Part shown: positions 1 to 10,069 of the stretch, piece after piece | Layout: every line of letters begins with the position of its first letter | How positions within the stretch are numbered: the first letter of the stretch is position 1 | DNA from: Leptospirillum ferrooxidans C2-3 | Lineage (GTDB): Bacteria > Nitrospirota > Leptospirillia > Leptospirillales > Leptospirillaceae | Direction: 5' to 3' | Length of the DNA stretch: 64,000 nt | NCBI RefSeq assembly: GCF_000284315.1 | Contig: NC_017094.1 | Coordinates: 1,953,486-2,017,485, forward strand | Notes under the pieces: generated by a model | The model's input: the letters and a program-made list of their open reading frames with translations, nothing else | Database searches by the model: none | What the model was told of the DNA's origin: nothing | Made by a program: the position numbers and the translations under genes

Positions 1-651
1 TCGAGCCTGTTTCCGGGGAACCCCCTTCCCACCCTTCCCGATCCGGGGTCTCCCCTGATCACCGTCTCCTCTCCCGTCAACAACGCCTACTACAACAATA
101 CCCTGCCCCTTGTCGCCACAGCTTCCGATGCCCTGGGAATCGGACTTTTTAGCGTCACATCGACGACACTCCCCCTTCCGGTGAACCCTCCCGGATCGAC
201 CTCGATCCAGACAGGCGTCGACATTCTCGGAATCCCGGACGGCCCATTGACCACCGTTTTCTCCGCCGAAAATCTTGCGGGAACCGTCTCCACCCAGACC
301 ATCTCCCTCTCGATCGACAATACCGCCCCGACGCTTCAGAACCTCTCCCCGATCTCGGCGACCAGCTACGACATCTGCGGCAGTACAAACTATTCGGTCC
401 AGGTCACCGGACAGATGGTCGACACCGGATCGGGGCCAAGCAGAATACAAGTGCAGGAGACCGCGCCGGTCTCCCAGGCGATATCGGCCTACTCGACGGT
501 TGTGAACCGGACGACCTCCAATGTCTCCTTTTATGTGTTCGCACCGGTCAACAGCCCCTGCAAGGCGGTGACATTCACCTACAACATCACGGTCTACGAC
601 GCCCTGAACAATCAAAGGACCATTCCCTACAGCATGATCATCGCCAATTGA
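1..651 (+). CDS. Secreted Ig-like repeat protein, C-terminal part
   Basis: The reading frame is open from the first base of the window and stops at TGA 649-651, so this is the last 216 residues of a longer protein. The composition is rich in Thr, Ser, Pro, Asn and Val with short beta-strand-like stretches. A motif reading DNTAPTLQNLSP opens the last repeat, as in bacterial Ig-like surface domains. Two Cys in the last domain (in DICGS and in SPCKAV) could pair. The role is unknown; cell-surface or adhesin-like is an inference from composition. An internal GTG at 181 is in frame but is not a believable start, because the frame continues upstream. Confidence 0.6.
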   Translation, partial: SSLFPGNPLPTLPDPGSPLITVSSPVNNAYYNNTLPLVATASDALGIGLFSVTSTTLPLPVNPPGSTSIQTGVDILGIPDGPLTTVFSAENLAGTVSTQTISLSIDNTAPTLQNLSPISATSYDICGSTNYSVQVTGQMVDTGSGPSRIQVQETAPVSQAISAYSTVVNRTTSNVSFYVFAPVNSPCKAVTFTYNITVYDALNNQRTIPYSMIIAN

Positions 652-861
652 GTCAAGACTTGCTCAAAATTCGTTTTTTCCTTGAATTTCCGGGTTGCAA
701 ACGCTAGGATCATTGGGAAACTCCCAAAAGACGCTGATCACAAGCGCATCCTTTGGGCCAACGATCCGGACAGGTATCGCATCACATGATTGGGCACACG
801 GCTTAAGCGGATGGTCCCCCGCATAACAACCGTCCTCCCAGACAAAGATGAAGGGGTCTTC

Positions 862-2823
862 ATGGCGTTGTTCCAGATCTATCACAATACCCGAACCACC
901 GTCGCAAGATTCCAGGAATCGGTCCTGAGACGAGTCGTCGGCATCGGTGCCCTGTACTCAACCGGTTATGGCGATGTGGGATCCTCCATCTACTATGCCC
1001 TCGGAATCACAACCGTCTATGCCCAGGGAGCCTCCTTTCTTGCCATTCTGGTTGCAGGTCTCTTTTTTGTCGCTACGGTTTTAAGTTACGCGGAGCTTTC
1101 AAGCGCCATTCCGGAAGCGGGAGGATCCTCTCTCTTCGCGCAAAGGGCCTTTGGTGACGGATGGGCTTTTTTCGCCGGATGGGCGCTCCTTCTGGACTAC
1201 ATACTGACCCTTGCGATCAGTGCGTTTTCCGTTGGTCCCTATCTGTCCTACTTCTTTCCGATCTTCAAGGACAACCCGCAGGTCAATGTCACCTTCACCG
1301 CCCTGTTGATCGCGATGCTTGTCGCCATCAATATCTTCGGACTGAAGGAGTCCTCCTGGTTTTCCCTCATGCTGACGGGATTCGACATCCTGACCCAGTT
1401 ATCCCTGATGGGACTCGGCGTCTTCTTTCTCTTCAACTTCAACAAGATCTGGAACCAGTTCACCATGGGGCAAACCCCCACCTGGCCGCATTTTCTTTAT
1501 GGAATCTCCATCGCCATGGTCGCCTATACCGGGATCGAGGCCATCAGCCAGATGGCCGCCGAAGCCAGGGATCCGGGAAAATCTGTCCCCAGGGCAATGT
1601 TCATGACGATGTTCACCACCGTCTTTTTCTATGCCGGCATCTCCATGGTCGCCCTTTCCGCCATGTCCCCCAAGATCCTGTCCACAACCTATGTCAACGA
1701 TCCTATTGCCGGCATCGCCCACTTCATTCCTCACGTCAATAGCATCCTGGGACCCTGGGTTGCGCTTCTTGGAGCGACGATCCTGACCGTCGCAGCGAAT
1801 GCCGGTCTGATCGGGGTGTCCCGGCTCGCCTACTCCATGTCCAACAATTTCCTGATCCACCCGATCTTCCACCGCACGACCGACCGATGGAAAACCCCGG
1901 CCTTTTCCCTCGTCACATTCGGTGTCGTCGCCGCCATGATCGTGGCCTTCTTTCCGTTTCTCGACATCCTCGCGGACCTTTACAACTATGGTGCCATGCT
2001 CTCCTTTACCATGACCCATGCCGCACTGATCATGCTGAGGAAGAAAGAGCCGGAACTCGAAAGACCTTTCAGGGTGCCGTTCTCCATCCGCTTCAGGGGA
2101 TGGGAGGTCCCCCTCCCCACCCTTTTCGGTCTATTCGGCACAGGAAGCGTCTTTGTCATGGTCCTGTTGTTCCATAAATATGGCAGGGTGTTCGGAACAA
2201 TCTGGATGGCGGCGGGCATTACCTACTATCTCTGGTTCCGACGGCATGAAGCCTTTCCGGTCATGGAGAGGGTCAAGATCACAAACCTCCCCGACCGACC
2301 GGAACCACAACCTCCTCACAAGGTGTTCATGGTGGCCACAAGCCCCACAAGACCTTCCCCCATCCTGAGGGATGTCTGCAAGGTTGCCCGGGCTGACAGG
2401 GCCCAGGTCGTGGTGATTACCGTGATAGAGGTTCCGTTGACCCTTCCCATGACCGCGAACATGCAACAGGAAGAAGCGGTCGCAAAACACACGCTGGACC
2501 TCTGTCAGGCCATCGGGCTCGAAGAGGATGTCATCATGGATACCGTTCTGGCAAAGGGCCGGGCGGTTGGCCCCGTTCTGAATTTCCACATCAAGAAGCT
2601 CAAGGTGGATACGCTTGTCATCAACGACACAAACTCCGCCATGGTCCGGGCGGTGGTCAACGCCGTCGACCGGTCATCGAACACCGTTTCCCTTTGGACA
2701 TTCCGGTTGTTCGACGGATCCGGAAGGAGCCCGACACCGAAAGCCAGGCTCCGGGGCGAATCCCCCTTCATCGTATCCGAAACCAAATCCTCCCCTCCAT
2801 CGGAGGAGGCCGCTTCTCAGTAA
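862..2823 (+). CDS. APC-superfamily permease with C-terminal UspA-like domain
   Basis: A 653-residue polytopic inner-membrane transporter. The first ~450 residues hold about 12 hydrophobic segments and APC hallmarks: an N-terminal GYGDVGSSIYYALG segment and a YTGIEAISQMAAEARDPGKSVPRA-type loop near residue 220. The last ~150 residues are soluble and resemble a universal-stress-protein fold (HKVFMVATSPTRPSP, later AKGRAVGPV and DTLVINDTNS). I chose ATG 862 because AAGGGG sits 5 nt upstream; the same frame can be extended to TTG 790. The substrate cannot be read from sequence; an amino acid or similar cation-coupled solute is usual for the family. Its stop overlaps the stop of the convergent ndh gene by 7 bp. 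Confidence 0.82.
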   Translation: MALFQIYHNTRTTVARFQESVLRRVVGIGALYSTGYGDVGSSIYYALGITTVYAQGASFLAILVAGLFFVATVLSYAELSSAIPEAGGSSLFAQRAFGDGWAFFAGWALLLDYILTLAISAFSVGPYLSYFFPIFKDNPQVNVTFTALLIAMLVAINIFGLKESSWFSLMLTGFDILTQLSLMGLGVFFLFNFNKIWNQFTMGQTPTWPHFLYGISIAMVAYTGIEAISQMAAEARDPGKSVPRAMFMTMFTTVFFYAGISMVALSAMSPKILSTTYVNDPIAGIAHFIPHVNSILGPWVALLGATILTVAANAGLIGVSRLAYSMSNNFLIHPIFHRTTDRWKTPAFSLVTFGVVAAMIVAFFPFLDILADLYNYGAMLSFTMTHAALIMLRKKEPELERPFRVPFSIRFRGWEVPLPTLFGLFGTGSVFVMVLLFHKYGRVFGTIWMAAGITYYLWFRRHEAFPVMERVKITNLPDRPEPQPPHKVFMVATSPTRPSPILRDVCKVARADRAQVVVITVIEVPLTLPMTANMQQEEAVAKHTLDLCQAIGLEEDVIMDTVLAKGRAVGPVLNFHIKKLKVDTLVINDTNSAMVRAVVNAVDRSSNTVSLWTFRLFDGSGRSPTPKARLRGESPFIVSETKSSPPSEEAASQ

Positions 2824-4220
2824 TCCTCCTGAAGGGCACGCTGATATTCCGGGCTCGGGTTTTCCACCGGGTCCGGGGTCAGGTCGATCTCTGTTGTTGC
2901 ACGCTCGAAAAACACCTTCAGGAACAGGCTGAAGGTCGATAAAAGCCGGTAACGGATAATGGGGAGTTTGTGGATGTAGACAAGATTCCACAAGAACCAT
3001 CCGACCATGCCTGTCAGAGTCAGCTGCTTTGCCGAGAGCAATGCATAATTGTCTCCGATCGAAACAAACCCTCCCACATGTTCATGGGAAAACAGTTTTT
3101 CCGGACGTTTTCTCAGCCTCGCAACAATGTTGTGGGCGCACACTTTCGCTTGTCTGACAGCTGTCTGTGCCGTCGGAGGATACGGCATCCCGGAGTGGGG
3201 ATTCATGGAATGGGCATTGTCCCCCACCACCCAGACATGAGGCTTTTTGGTCGACTCAAGTGTTCCGTTGACCTTGATTCGTCCAATCCCGTCCTTCTCC
3301 AGATCCAGCGCGGCAACCAGCGGATTCGTCTTGACCCCCGCAGCCCAGACAAGCGTCGTTGAAGGAATTTCATCTCCCCCCACCAGCTGCACCTTCTGAT
3401 TTTGATACCCTTCAAGCCTTGTCTCGAGAAGGACATCGATCCCGATCGAACGGAGGCGTTCCAGCGCCTCCAGGGAGAGATTGGGAGGAAGCATTGGAAG
3501 GATTCTGGATGTAGCCTCGACAAGGATGACCCGGATCTCGCTCTTGTCGATCCTGCGGCCAAAGTCCCGAAGAAGCTCGCGGGTCGCATATTCATGGAGC
3601 TCTCCGGCAAGCTCGACTCCAGTCGGACCTCCCCCCACCACCACAAAGGTCAGGTAAGACTTCCGGATTTCCGGATCGTCCTCCCAGTAAGCTTTTTCGA
3701 ACATCCGGATCACATGGTTATTGATCACCGCGGCATCCTTCAGGGATTTGAGGGTAAAAACACCTTCCAGACGATCCTCAAGATTCATGAAATTGGTCCG
3801 GGAACCTAAAGAAATCACCAGATCGTCATACGCCATCGTCCGATGCTGGGTCGAAACAGTCTTTTTCTCAAGATCGATCGACAAGACCTCACCGATATGA
3901 GCGTGAATCCGTGTCTTTCGAAAGATTTTCCGAATGGAATGGGCAATATAACGCGGTTCAAGTCCACCTGTGGCCGCCGCATGCAACATCGGGGTAAAGA
4001 GAAAAAAATTGTGCTTGTCGATCACGGTGATCCGGACATCCGGAAGCCCCTTCAGGTAGCGATCCAGATAAACGGCTGTATACAACCCCCCGAAACCTGA
4101 ACCCAGAACAAGGATCCGGTGTGGCTGCACAGCAGGATCGGGCTCTTTTTTGACTCCGACATTTTGAAGCATCGCATCTCCAGCTCCATTCGATGTCGTT
4201 TTTTCCAAATTCTCGCTCAT
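2817..4220 (-). CDS. ndh: Type II NADH dehydrogenase (NDH-2)
   Basis: A 467-residue flavoprotein oxidising NADH and passing electrons to quinone at the cytoplasmic face of the membrane without proton pumping. The FAD Rossmann motif GSGFGG is near residue 40 and the NAD-binding motif VVVGGGPTGVELAGEL near residue 190. Late motifs VWAAGVKTNP and VVGDNAHS are typical of the family. The C-terminal amphipathic segment (MVGWFLWNLVYIHKLPIIRY) fits the NDH-2 membrane anchor and the carotenoid-dehydrogenase-like NDH-2 subgroup. Start ATG 4220 has GGAG 7 nt upstream; a TTG/ATG pair 10 codons earlier has no such site. No complex I genes are in the window. Confidence 0.85.
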   Translation of the reverse strand: MSENLEKTTSNGAGDAMLQNVGVKKEPDPAVQPHRILVLGSGFGGLYTAVYLDRYLKGLPDVRITVIDKHNFFLFTPMLHAAATGGLEPRYIAHSIRKIFRKTRIHAHIGEVLSIDLEKKTVSTQHRTMAYDDLVISLGSRTNFMNLEDRLEGVFTLKSLKDAAVINNHVIRMFEKAYWEDDPEIRKSYLTFVVVGGGPTGVELAGELHEYATRELLRDFGRRIDKSEIRVILVEATSRILPMLPPNLSLEALERLRSIGIDVLLETRLEGYQNQKVQLVGGDEIPSTTLVWAAGVKTNPLVAALDLEKDGIGRIKVNGTLESTKKPHVWVVGDNAHSMNPHSGMPYPPTAQTAVRQAKVCAHNIVARLRKRPEKLFSHEHVGGFVSIGDNYALLSAKQLTLTGMVGWFLWNLVYIHKLPIIRYRLLSTFSLFLKVFFERATTEIDLTPDPVENPSPEYQRALQEDY

Positions 4221-4272
4221 TTTCTTCTCCAAAAAAGTTAGTCGCATCAATCCGTTATACGGACCAATCGTT

Positions 4273-5640
4273 TCATCGTTTGCAGACCACCATTCCCCTC
4301 ATTCGAACAATCAGGACATAACAGAACGATGACAAAAGAATTGTGGGAAGAACAAAACCTGCAAAGGAACCCACACCTGGCCATAAATGACGGGCCCCAT
4401 AAAAGAAGGCGACCCCTGTCCCAAGAGCAAAAAAACCTCCTGGATTGACTCCACCCTTCCCCCCCCAGAGAGAAGAACCCTCATCCACACGGGAGAAGTC
4501 CTCCCGTGAGAGCTGACCTTTCCGGCAAAAAAAATAATCGGTCAGGACAATCGACCAAAGAGGAATGAATATACCTCCGATTGTCGTCAAAAAAGTCGTG
4601 AAGTAATCGATAAATGAGGAAAAAAGAAGCGGAAGAAGGGCTGTGAGACCCTGAAGGATGGAAACAGCGCGAAGCGCCCTTCCCGGATTGTCCGGATTCC
4701 GACCAGGGAAAAGAGAAGAGAGACCCATTCCCGCGCCATAAAGATTGGATGAACTCACACTGATCGATGACAGGAGAATCACCAGAAGAGCCACAAAACC
4801 GAGACCCATTCCTGAAAGCATCTTGCTCGGATCCGAATCGGCCATATCAAAATGTCCCTTTGCGATCGCAAGCGAGAGCATCGATATCGCACCGACCCCA
4901 ACAAACCATGTCTGACCTGTCCAGAGCCCCCAGAAAGCTCCCATGGTGGCGGCTTTCCGGGATGTCGCATGGCGTGCAAAGTCCCCTACCTGAAGCCAAG
5001 TCCAGATATTGATGAAACTGATATCAATCAAGGTGGAGACAGAAAGTGCTGAGGATGGAGGGGGAAAATGGGGCCAGTGGGCCAATCCCCATTTTTCTAA
5101 AACAACCCATGATTCCCAACCCGCGAAAAAAAGGAGGCCAATCGAGGAAATCCACTTGAGGAGACGAATGGCCGGAAGGCCAAAGGCCACGACCACCCCC
5201 TGAAGAAAGGAAATGAAAAGAAGGCTCGAGACTGTGGCCCAAAATCCATGCAGACCCAAAAGGGCGAGAATGGATGTTGCCCCCATATAGGTCGTCACGG
5301 TGGTCCATCCCAGCTGGACAATCGTTTCCATGGGGCCCATGAACATCCGGGAGCCTTCAACCCCCAGTACCGGACGTGCAAGCATGACCGTCGATGCCCC
5401 GGTTTTTCTTGAGATATAGGCTAGCGCCGCCCAGGGAAGAATGATGAGGGGGGTCAGGAGAAACACGTTCCCCAGAAGGAACGGTAGCCCGGAAAGAGCC
5501 AGAAGACCACCAAAGTACCAGCTCGATGCGTTGGCCGAATCCCCAAACCAGTTCCAGAAATTGTCCATAAATCCCAAACGGCCCTCCGGAGCGGACCCGT
5601 CAGACAGCCCAGAGGAGCCTTTGGATGGCGGGAGTGTCAA
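4273..5640 (-). CDS. NCS1-family nucleobase/thiamine-precursor permease
   Basis: A 455-residue membrane protein with about 12 hydrophobic segments. The N-terminus (NFWNWFGDSANASSWYFGG) and the following RKTGASTVMLARPVLGVEGS loop match the NCS1 cation symporters that carry cytosine, allantoin, hydantoin or hydroxymethylpyrimidine. Start TTG 5640 is supported by GGAGG 6 nt upstream. I see no TPP or purine riboswitch in the short divergent leader at 5641-5731, so the substrate stays open. It sits 52 bp downstream of ndh on the same strand and is divergent from a 60-residue membrane protein gene. Confidence 0.72.
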   Translation of the reverse strand: MTLPPSKGSSGLSDGSAPEGRLGFMDNFWNWFGDSANASSWYFGGLLALSGLPFLLGNVFLLTPLIILPWAALAYISRKTGASTVMLARPVLGVEGSRMFMGPMETIVQLGWTTVTTYMGATSILALLGLHGFWATVSSLLFISFLQGVVVAFGLPAIRLLKWISSIGLLFFAGWESWVVLEKWGLAHWPHFPPPSSALSVSTLIDISFINIWTWLQVGDFARHATSRKAATMGAFWGLWTGQTWFVGVGAISMLSLAIAKGHFDMADSDPSKMLSGMGLGFVALLVILLSSISVSSSNLYGAGMGLSSLFPGRNPDNPGRALRAVSILQGLTALLPLLFSSFIDYFTTFLTTIGGIFIPLWSIVLTDYFFCRKGQLSREDFSRVDEGSSLWGGKGGVNPGGFFALGTGVAFFYGARHLWPGVGSFAGFVLPTILLSSFCYVLIVRMRGMVVCKR

Positions 5641-5731
5641 GATGATCCTCCTGCCGTCAGTCTCTCTTTTGATTGCAATCTAGTAGCCACAGTGATAGTT
5701 TAAGGGAGAATCAGTGCGAAGGAAAGGACCC

Positions 5732-5914
5732 ATGTCAGGACAAGAAGAATACAATCGCCTCTCCCATATGAGTGTCTTTCTGGTCTACGGCCTTCTGGTC
5801 GTCATGGCCGGGGGAATTCTTGTTATTTTTTTCCAATGGATCTACCAGCGATTCATTCGAAAAGAGCCTCCTCCCGTATATACCGAAAAACCTCGCCTTT
5901 TCAAAAAGGATTGA
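5732..5914 (+). CDS. Small single-pass membrane protein, unknown function
   Basis: A 60-residue protein with one transmembrane segment at about residues 13-36 (MSVFLVYGLLVVMAGGILVI), a basic-aromatic flank (YQRFIRK) and a charged C-terminus. A shorter start than the longest frame is preferred: ATG 5732 has AAGGAAAGG just upstream. The gene is divergent from the NCS1 permease and precedes der by 142 bp. I do not recognise a family; a small subunit or regulator of a membrane protein is possible but unsupported. Confidence 0.55.
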   Translation: MSGQEEYNRLSHMSVFLVYGLLVVMAGGILVIFFQWIYQRFIRKEPPPVYTEKPRLFKKD

Positions 5915-6056
5915 TCCTTCCGGGAAGGATTCTTTTTCCATCTTGTGGATAAAACCCGGATCCAGAACTCCCGGCACAGCCATGATCAAAGAGGGAATTC
6001 TCGTTTTTCCTTTTGGCCGCTGTGAATATCCATGCCCACCTGTTTAGGAGGTTTCG

Positions 6057-7460
6057 TTGGCCCTGCCACCGCTCATAGCGATATTGGGACGCCCCAATGT
6101 CGGAAAGTCCACTCTGTTCAACCGACTTCTGGGAAACCGGGAAGCCATTGTCGAAGACCGTCCCGGAGTGACCCGCGACCGTCATTACGGACGAGGCACA
6201 CACGGCCGATATCACTTTCGCCTTGTTGACACTGGTGGAATCGTCTTTCGCGATGACCATCCCCTTGGTGCAGCTATCCAGAAACAGGCCCTTTTCGCGC
6301 TGGAAGAAGCCGATGCCCTGATCTACACAATGGACGGCATTGAAGGCTACAACCCCATCGATCAGGATGTCATCGATTTTGTAAGAGCCAGCGGGAAACC
6401 TGCGGTTTTTGTCGTGAACAAAATCGACGGAGTCAACGCAGAAGCCAGGCTGATGGATTTTTACCAGCATGGAGTCTCCCCGCTCATCGGGATCTCTGCA
6501 GCCCATGGACGCAACATCAATGAAGTCCTGACCCCTTTCATCCCCCTCATGACGGAAGAAGCGGAAGAAACCCTCGATGTTCCCATCCGCTTCACGGAAG
6601 AAGAGGGAGAAGATGCCAGAAAATGGATCGCCAGACGGCAGCTGGCTCCTGCCAGAGTTGCAATCGTCGGGCGACCAAATGTTGGAAAATCCACACTGGT
6701 CAACCGCATCCTGGGTTCGGAGCGACTCGTCACCAGCCCTATCCCCGGAACAACCAGAGATGCAATCGACACGCTTGTCCACTGGGGAGAAAAGGATTAT
6801 CACCTGATCGATACCGCAGGACTCAGAAAAAGGGGCAAGGTTGCAGAAGCATCGGAGCTTTATGCCCAGATCAGGACCGAACAGGCCATCATCAACTCCG
6901 AAATATCGATCGTACTCCTGTCTGCGGAAGACGGGCTCACGGATGGAGATCTCAGGATCATCAGGGAGGTCATCGACAAGCGCCGCGGGCTGATCCTCGC
7001 ATGGAACAAGTGGGATCTCCTGAAAGGTGGGCAAACGGAAGGAAAAGCCAAGGGATTTGCGGAGATTCGGGAAAAATACCCTTTTCTCGCATTTGCACCC
7101 ATGTCTTCCTGCTCCGGGCTGACAGGACTTCATATCCAAAAGCTTTTTACCCAAATTGACCTGGTCCGGAAGTGGTACTATGAGCGGATTCCCACCGCCA
7201 AACTGAATGCGATTATTGGTCCATTGATGGCGATGACACCCCCTCCAAGACTGAAAAACTACCCTGTCAGGGTTTTCTACACGACCCAGATTCAGGTGGC
7301 CCCTTCAGTCTTTGTCATGTTTGCAAACCGGCCGGAAGGGATCTCCATGCAATATCGCCAGTTCATCTCGCGAAAAATCCGGGAAACCTATCCGTTTACC
7401 GGTGTCCCATTCTCCATCCGGGTCCAATCCAAAAATGAGGGACGCGACGAAGAAAATTGA
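6057..7460 (+). CDS. der: Ribosome biogenesis GTPase Der (EngA)
   Basis: A 467-residue GTPase with tandem G domains, required for 50S subunit maturation. The first Walker A is GRPNVGKST at about residue 10 and the second GRPNVGKST at about residue 204. Switch and base-recognition motifs follow each (DTGGI/NKID and DTAGL/NKWD). A KH-like C-terminal domain completes the usual architecture and length. The start is TTG 6057 with GGAGG 5 nt upstream; no ATG fits. A strong hairpin follows the stop. Confidence 0.95.
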   Translation: MALPPLIAILGRPNVGKSTLFNRLLGNREAIVEDRPGVTRDRHYGRGTHGRYHFRLVDTGGIVFRDDHPLGAAIQKQALFALEEADALIYTMDGIEGYNPIDQDVIDFVRASGKPAVFVVNKIDGVNAEARLMDFYQHGVSPLIGISAAHGRNINEVLTPFIPLMTEEAEETLDVPIRFTEEEGEDARKWIARRQLAPARVAIVGRPNVGKSTLVNRILGSERLVTSPIPGTTRDAIDTLVHWGEKDYHLIDTAGLRKRGKVAEASELYAQIRTEQAIINSEISIVLLSAEDGLTDGDLRIIREVIDKRRGLILAWNKWDLLKGGQTEGKAKGFAEIREKYPFLAFAPMSSCSGLTGLHIQKLFTQIDLVRKWYYERIPTAKLNAIIGPLMAMTPPPRLKNYPVRVFYTTQIQVAPSVFVMFANRPEGISMQYRQFISRKIRETYPFTGVPFSIRVQSKNEGRDEEN

Positions 7461-7512
7461 CAGACAAAACTCTGAAAAACCCGTCCTGACAGTCCATAAG
7501 GTTTCCAATCAA

Positions 7513-7546
7513 AAAGGGGCCACCCCCATTCGGAGGTGGCCCCTTT
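7513..7546. terminator. Bidirectional hairpin between der and ppsA
   Basis: A perfect 12-bp inverted repeat (AAAGGGGCCACC and its complement, 10-nt loop) with an A run on one side and T residues on the other. It lies between two convergent genes, so it can terminate both. Confidence 0.85.
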
Positions 7547-7578
7547 CCCATCATGGCCCTATCACAATCAATAGTTGC

Positions 7579-9987
7579 CTATTTTTTCTCGCGCATGGAT
7601 TTTTCAACTTCAAGAATCTTGAGGGTCGTTTTGATCACAGTGTCCGGATTGAGTGACATCGACTCAATTCCCATGCGAACCAGGGCTTCCGCTACCTCAG
7701 GATAATCACTTGGTGCCTGTCCGCAGATTCCGGAGTGGACCTTGTTCCGTTTGGTTCCCTCAACAGCGAGGCGAATCAGCTCCAAAACACCAGGATCCCT
7801 CTCGTCAAAGGACTCTGCCAGGATTTCAGAATCCCGGTCCACACCCAGCGTCAACTGAGTCAGATCATTCGATCCGATGGAGAATCCGTCAAAATGCTTT
7901 GCAAAAGCATCGATCTGAATGATGTTATTGGGGATTTCGCACATGACATAAACCTCGAGACCATTTTCTCCCCGTACAAGGCCATTTTCCCGAAGAACTT
8001 CAATGACCCCCTCGGCTTCCTTGACGGTACGGCAAAACGGGATCATGATCCGGACATTGGTAAGTCCCATTTCATTTCGAACCCTTTTGATGGCCTGGCA
8101 TTCGAGTGCAAAACCTTCACGATAGCGCGGGCTCACATAGCGTGAAGCGCCACGAAAACCCAGCATCGGATTTTCTTCATGAGGCTCAAAGTAGGTTCCC
8201 CCAATCAGGCTTGCATATTCATTCGACTTGAAATCGCTCATCCGGACAGTGACCGGTTTCGGATAAAATGCTGCGCCAATGGTTCCGATTCCAAACGCCA
8301 GCTTTTCTACAAAATATTCTTTCTTGTCAGGATATCCGAGAGTCAGACTGTCAATTTGGGCGATCACCTTCTGATCCGTAACCTTTTCAGGATGGACCAG
8401 AGCCATGGGGTGAATCTTGATGAAACCGTTGACGATAAATTCCATTCTGGCGAGACCGACACCATCATTCGGAATAAAGGAATGTCCGAAAGCCTGGTCC
8501 GGATCACCAAGATTCATCATGATCTTCGTTTTCGGGCGCTCCAGATTATCGAGCTTTGTCCTGTCGACATGAAACTTCAATATCCCCTCGAGAACCATTC
8601 CCGTATCACCCTGGGCGCAAGAGACAGTGACCTCCTGGCCACTTTCCAGATGATCGGTCGCCCCCTCTGCACCGACAACAGCGGGGATGCCAAGCTCCCG
8701 GCTAACGATTGCGGCATGGCAAGTCCTGCCACCGCGGTTGGTAATGATGGCCGCAGCCGTTTTCATGACCGGCTCCCAGTCCGGAGTCGTCGTTTCTGCA
8801 ACCAAAACCTCTCCAGGCTTGAAATCCCTGATCTGGGCAAGATCGCGGATGACATGAACCTTGCCGGCAGCGATGCGCTGTCCAACGGACTTTCCTCGAA
8901 CCAGCACCTTGCTCTTCTCATCAAGGGTGAAGGCCTCGAGGTAATCTCCTTTTTTCTTCTGGGACTCAACTGTCTCAGGTCTTGCCTGGACAAGAAATAT
9001 CTCACCTGACACACCGTCCTTCGCCCATTCCATATCCATCGGACGATGTTCGCCAGCATGCTTAGAGTAGTGATCCTCAACCTTGACCGCATAGTCGGCA
9101 AGGACCAGGATCTCTTCGTTCGTCAGACAGAATTTTCGGGCATCCTCTCCCGAAACCCTCTCGTTATGAACCGTATCCTTCGTAACACCTTCGGAATAAA
9201 CCATGCGGAACTGCTTCTGGCCAAGGTTCTTCCGAATGATTGCCTTTTTCCCCTGCTTGAAGGTTTCCTTGAAAACATAAAACTCATCGGGATCCACATT
9301 TCCCTGGACAACATTCTCACCGAGTCCGTAGGCCCCTGTGATAAAGACAACATCCCGGAAACCTGTCTCGGTATCGATGGAAAACATGACGCCGGATGAA
9401 GCCTTGTCTGAACGAACCATTTTCATCACACAAATGGAAAGGCCCACATCAAAATGGGTAAAGCCCTTGTCCACGCGATAAGAAATCGCCCTGTCGGTAA
9501 AAAGGGAGGCAAAACACTTGAGACAAGCTTCCCGAAGCTGCTGAAGACCCCGGATATTCAGGTAGGTATCCTGCTGTCCGGCAAAGGAAGCGGTGGGAAG
9601 ATCCTCCGCTGTCGCCGAGCTTCGAACCGCGACATCGGGATTTTCCCCATATTCCTTGGCCAGCTTTTCATAGGCGAGAACAATCTCCGACCAAAGGTCT
9701 TCGGGAATGACGGCTCCAAGGATCAGATCGCGGGCCTTCTTTCCACGGCGGGCGAGATCATCCATATTGTCCCGGTCAAGTCCGGTCAGTGTCTCCTTGA
9801 GCTTGGCAAGGATTCCGGCAGCTTCCAGAATATGCCAGTAGGCATCTGCCGTAATGGCAAACCCGTTCGGAACCTTGACGCCTGCGGGCACCAGTTCCTG
9901 ATAGGCTTCTCCCAAAGAGGCATTTTTGCCACCAACCGATGGAAGATCTGTCAGTCTTATCTCATTAAAAAACTTAATGTATTTCAT
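7579..9987 (-). CDS. ppsA: Phosphoenolpyruvate synthase
   Basis: An 802-residue enzyme converting pyruvate and ATP to PEP, AMP and phosphate, used for gluconeogenesis and in autotrophs to draw carbon from pyruvate. The order is ATP-grasp-like N-terminal domain (VGGKNASLGE near residue 19, RSSATAEDLPTASFAGQQDT near 120), phosphohistidine domain (GGRTCHAAIVSRELG near 418) and PEP-binding barrel with GSNDLTQLTLGVDRDSE and the active-site Cys in SGICGQAPSDYPE. Full length for the family. GGGAG lies about 9 nt before the ATG. Confidence 0.95.
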   Translation of the reverse strand: MKYIKFFNEIRLTDLPSVGGKNASLGEAYQELVPAGVKVPNGFAITADAYWHILEAAGILAKLKETLTGLDRDNMDDLARRGKKARDLILGAVIPEDLWSEIVLAYEKLAKEYGENPDVAVRSSATAEDLPTASFAGQQDTYLNIRGLQQLREACLKCFASLFTDRAISYRVDKGFTHFDVGLSICVMKMVRSDKASSGVMFSIDTETGFRDVVFITGAYGLGENVVQGNVDPDEFYVFKETFKQGKKAIIRKNLGQKQFRMVYSEGVTKDTVHNERVSGEDARKFCLTNEEILVLADYAVKVEDHYSKHAGEHRPMDMEWAKDGVSGEIFLVQARPETVESQKKKGDYLEAFTLDEKSKVLVRGKSVGQRIAAGKVHVIRDLAQIRDFKPGEVLVAETTTPDWEPVMKTAAAIITNRGGRTCHAAIVSRELGIPAVVGAEGATDHLESGQEVTVSCAQGDTGMVLEGILKFHVDRTKLDNLERPKTKIMMNLGDPDQAFGHSFIPNDGVGLARMEFIVNGFIKIHPMALVHPEKVTDQKVIAQIDSLTLGYPDKKEYFVEKLAFGIGTIGAAFYPKPVTVRMSDFKSNEYASLIGGTYFEPHEENPMLGFRGASRYVSPRYREGFALECQAIKRVRNEMGLTNVRIMIPFCRTVKEAEGVIEVLRENGLVRGENGLEVYVMCEIPNNIIQIDAFAKHFDGFSIGSNDLTQLTLGVDRDSEILAESFDERDPGVLELIRLAVEGTKRNKVHSGICGQAPSDYPEVAEALVRMGIESMSLNPDTVIKTTLKILEVEKSMREKK

Positions 9988-10069
9988 GCGCCATATCTCC
10001 CTTGCCGAGCAAAAAAATCACCCCGGCCCTTCGTACGAGTTCACCAAAAATCCTGCACACACACTCTCA

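Noticed and set aside
713-727. Hairpin TTGGGA-AAC-TCCCAA after the first gene
   Set aside because: Short stem without a T run, 62 bp past the stop; too weak to call a terminator.
5901-7154. 417-codon frame antisense to der
   Set aside because: It mirrors the der codon pattern, has no recognisable domain, and der is intact and unambiguous.
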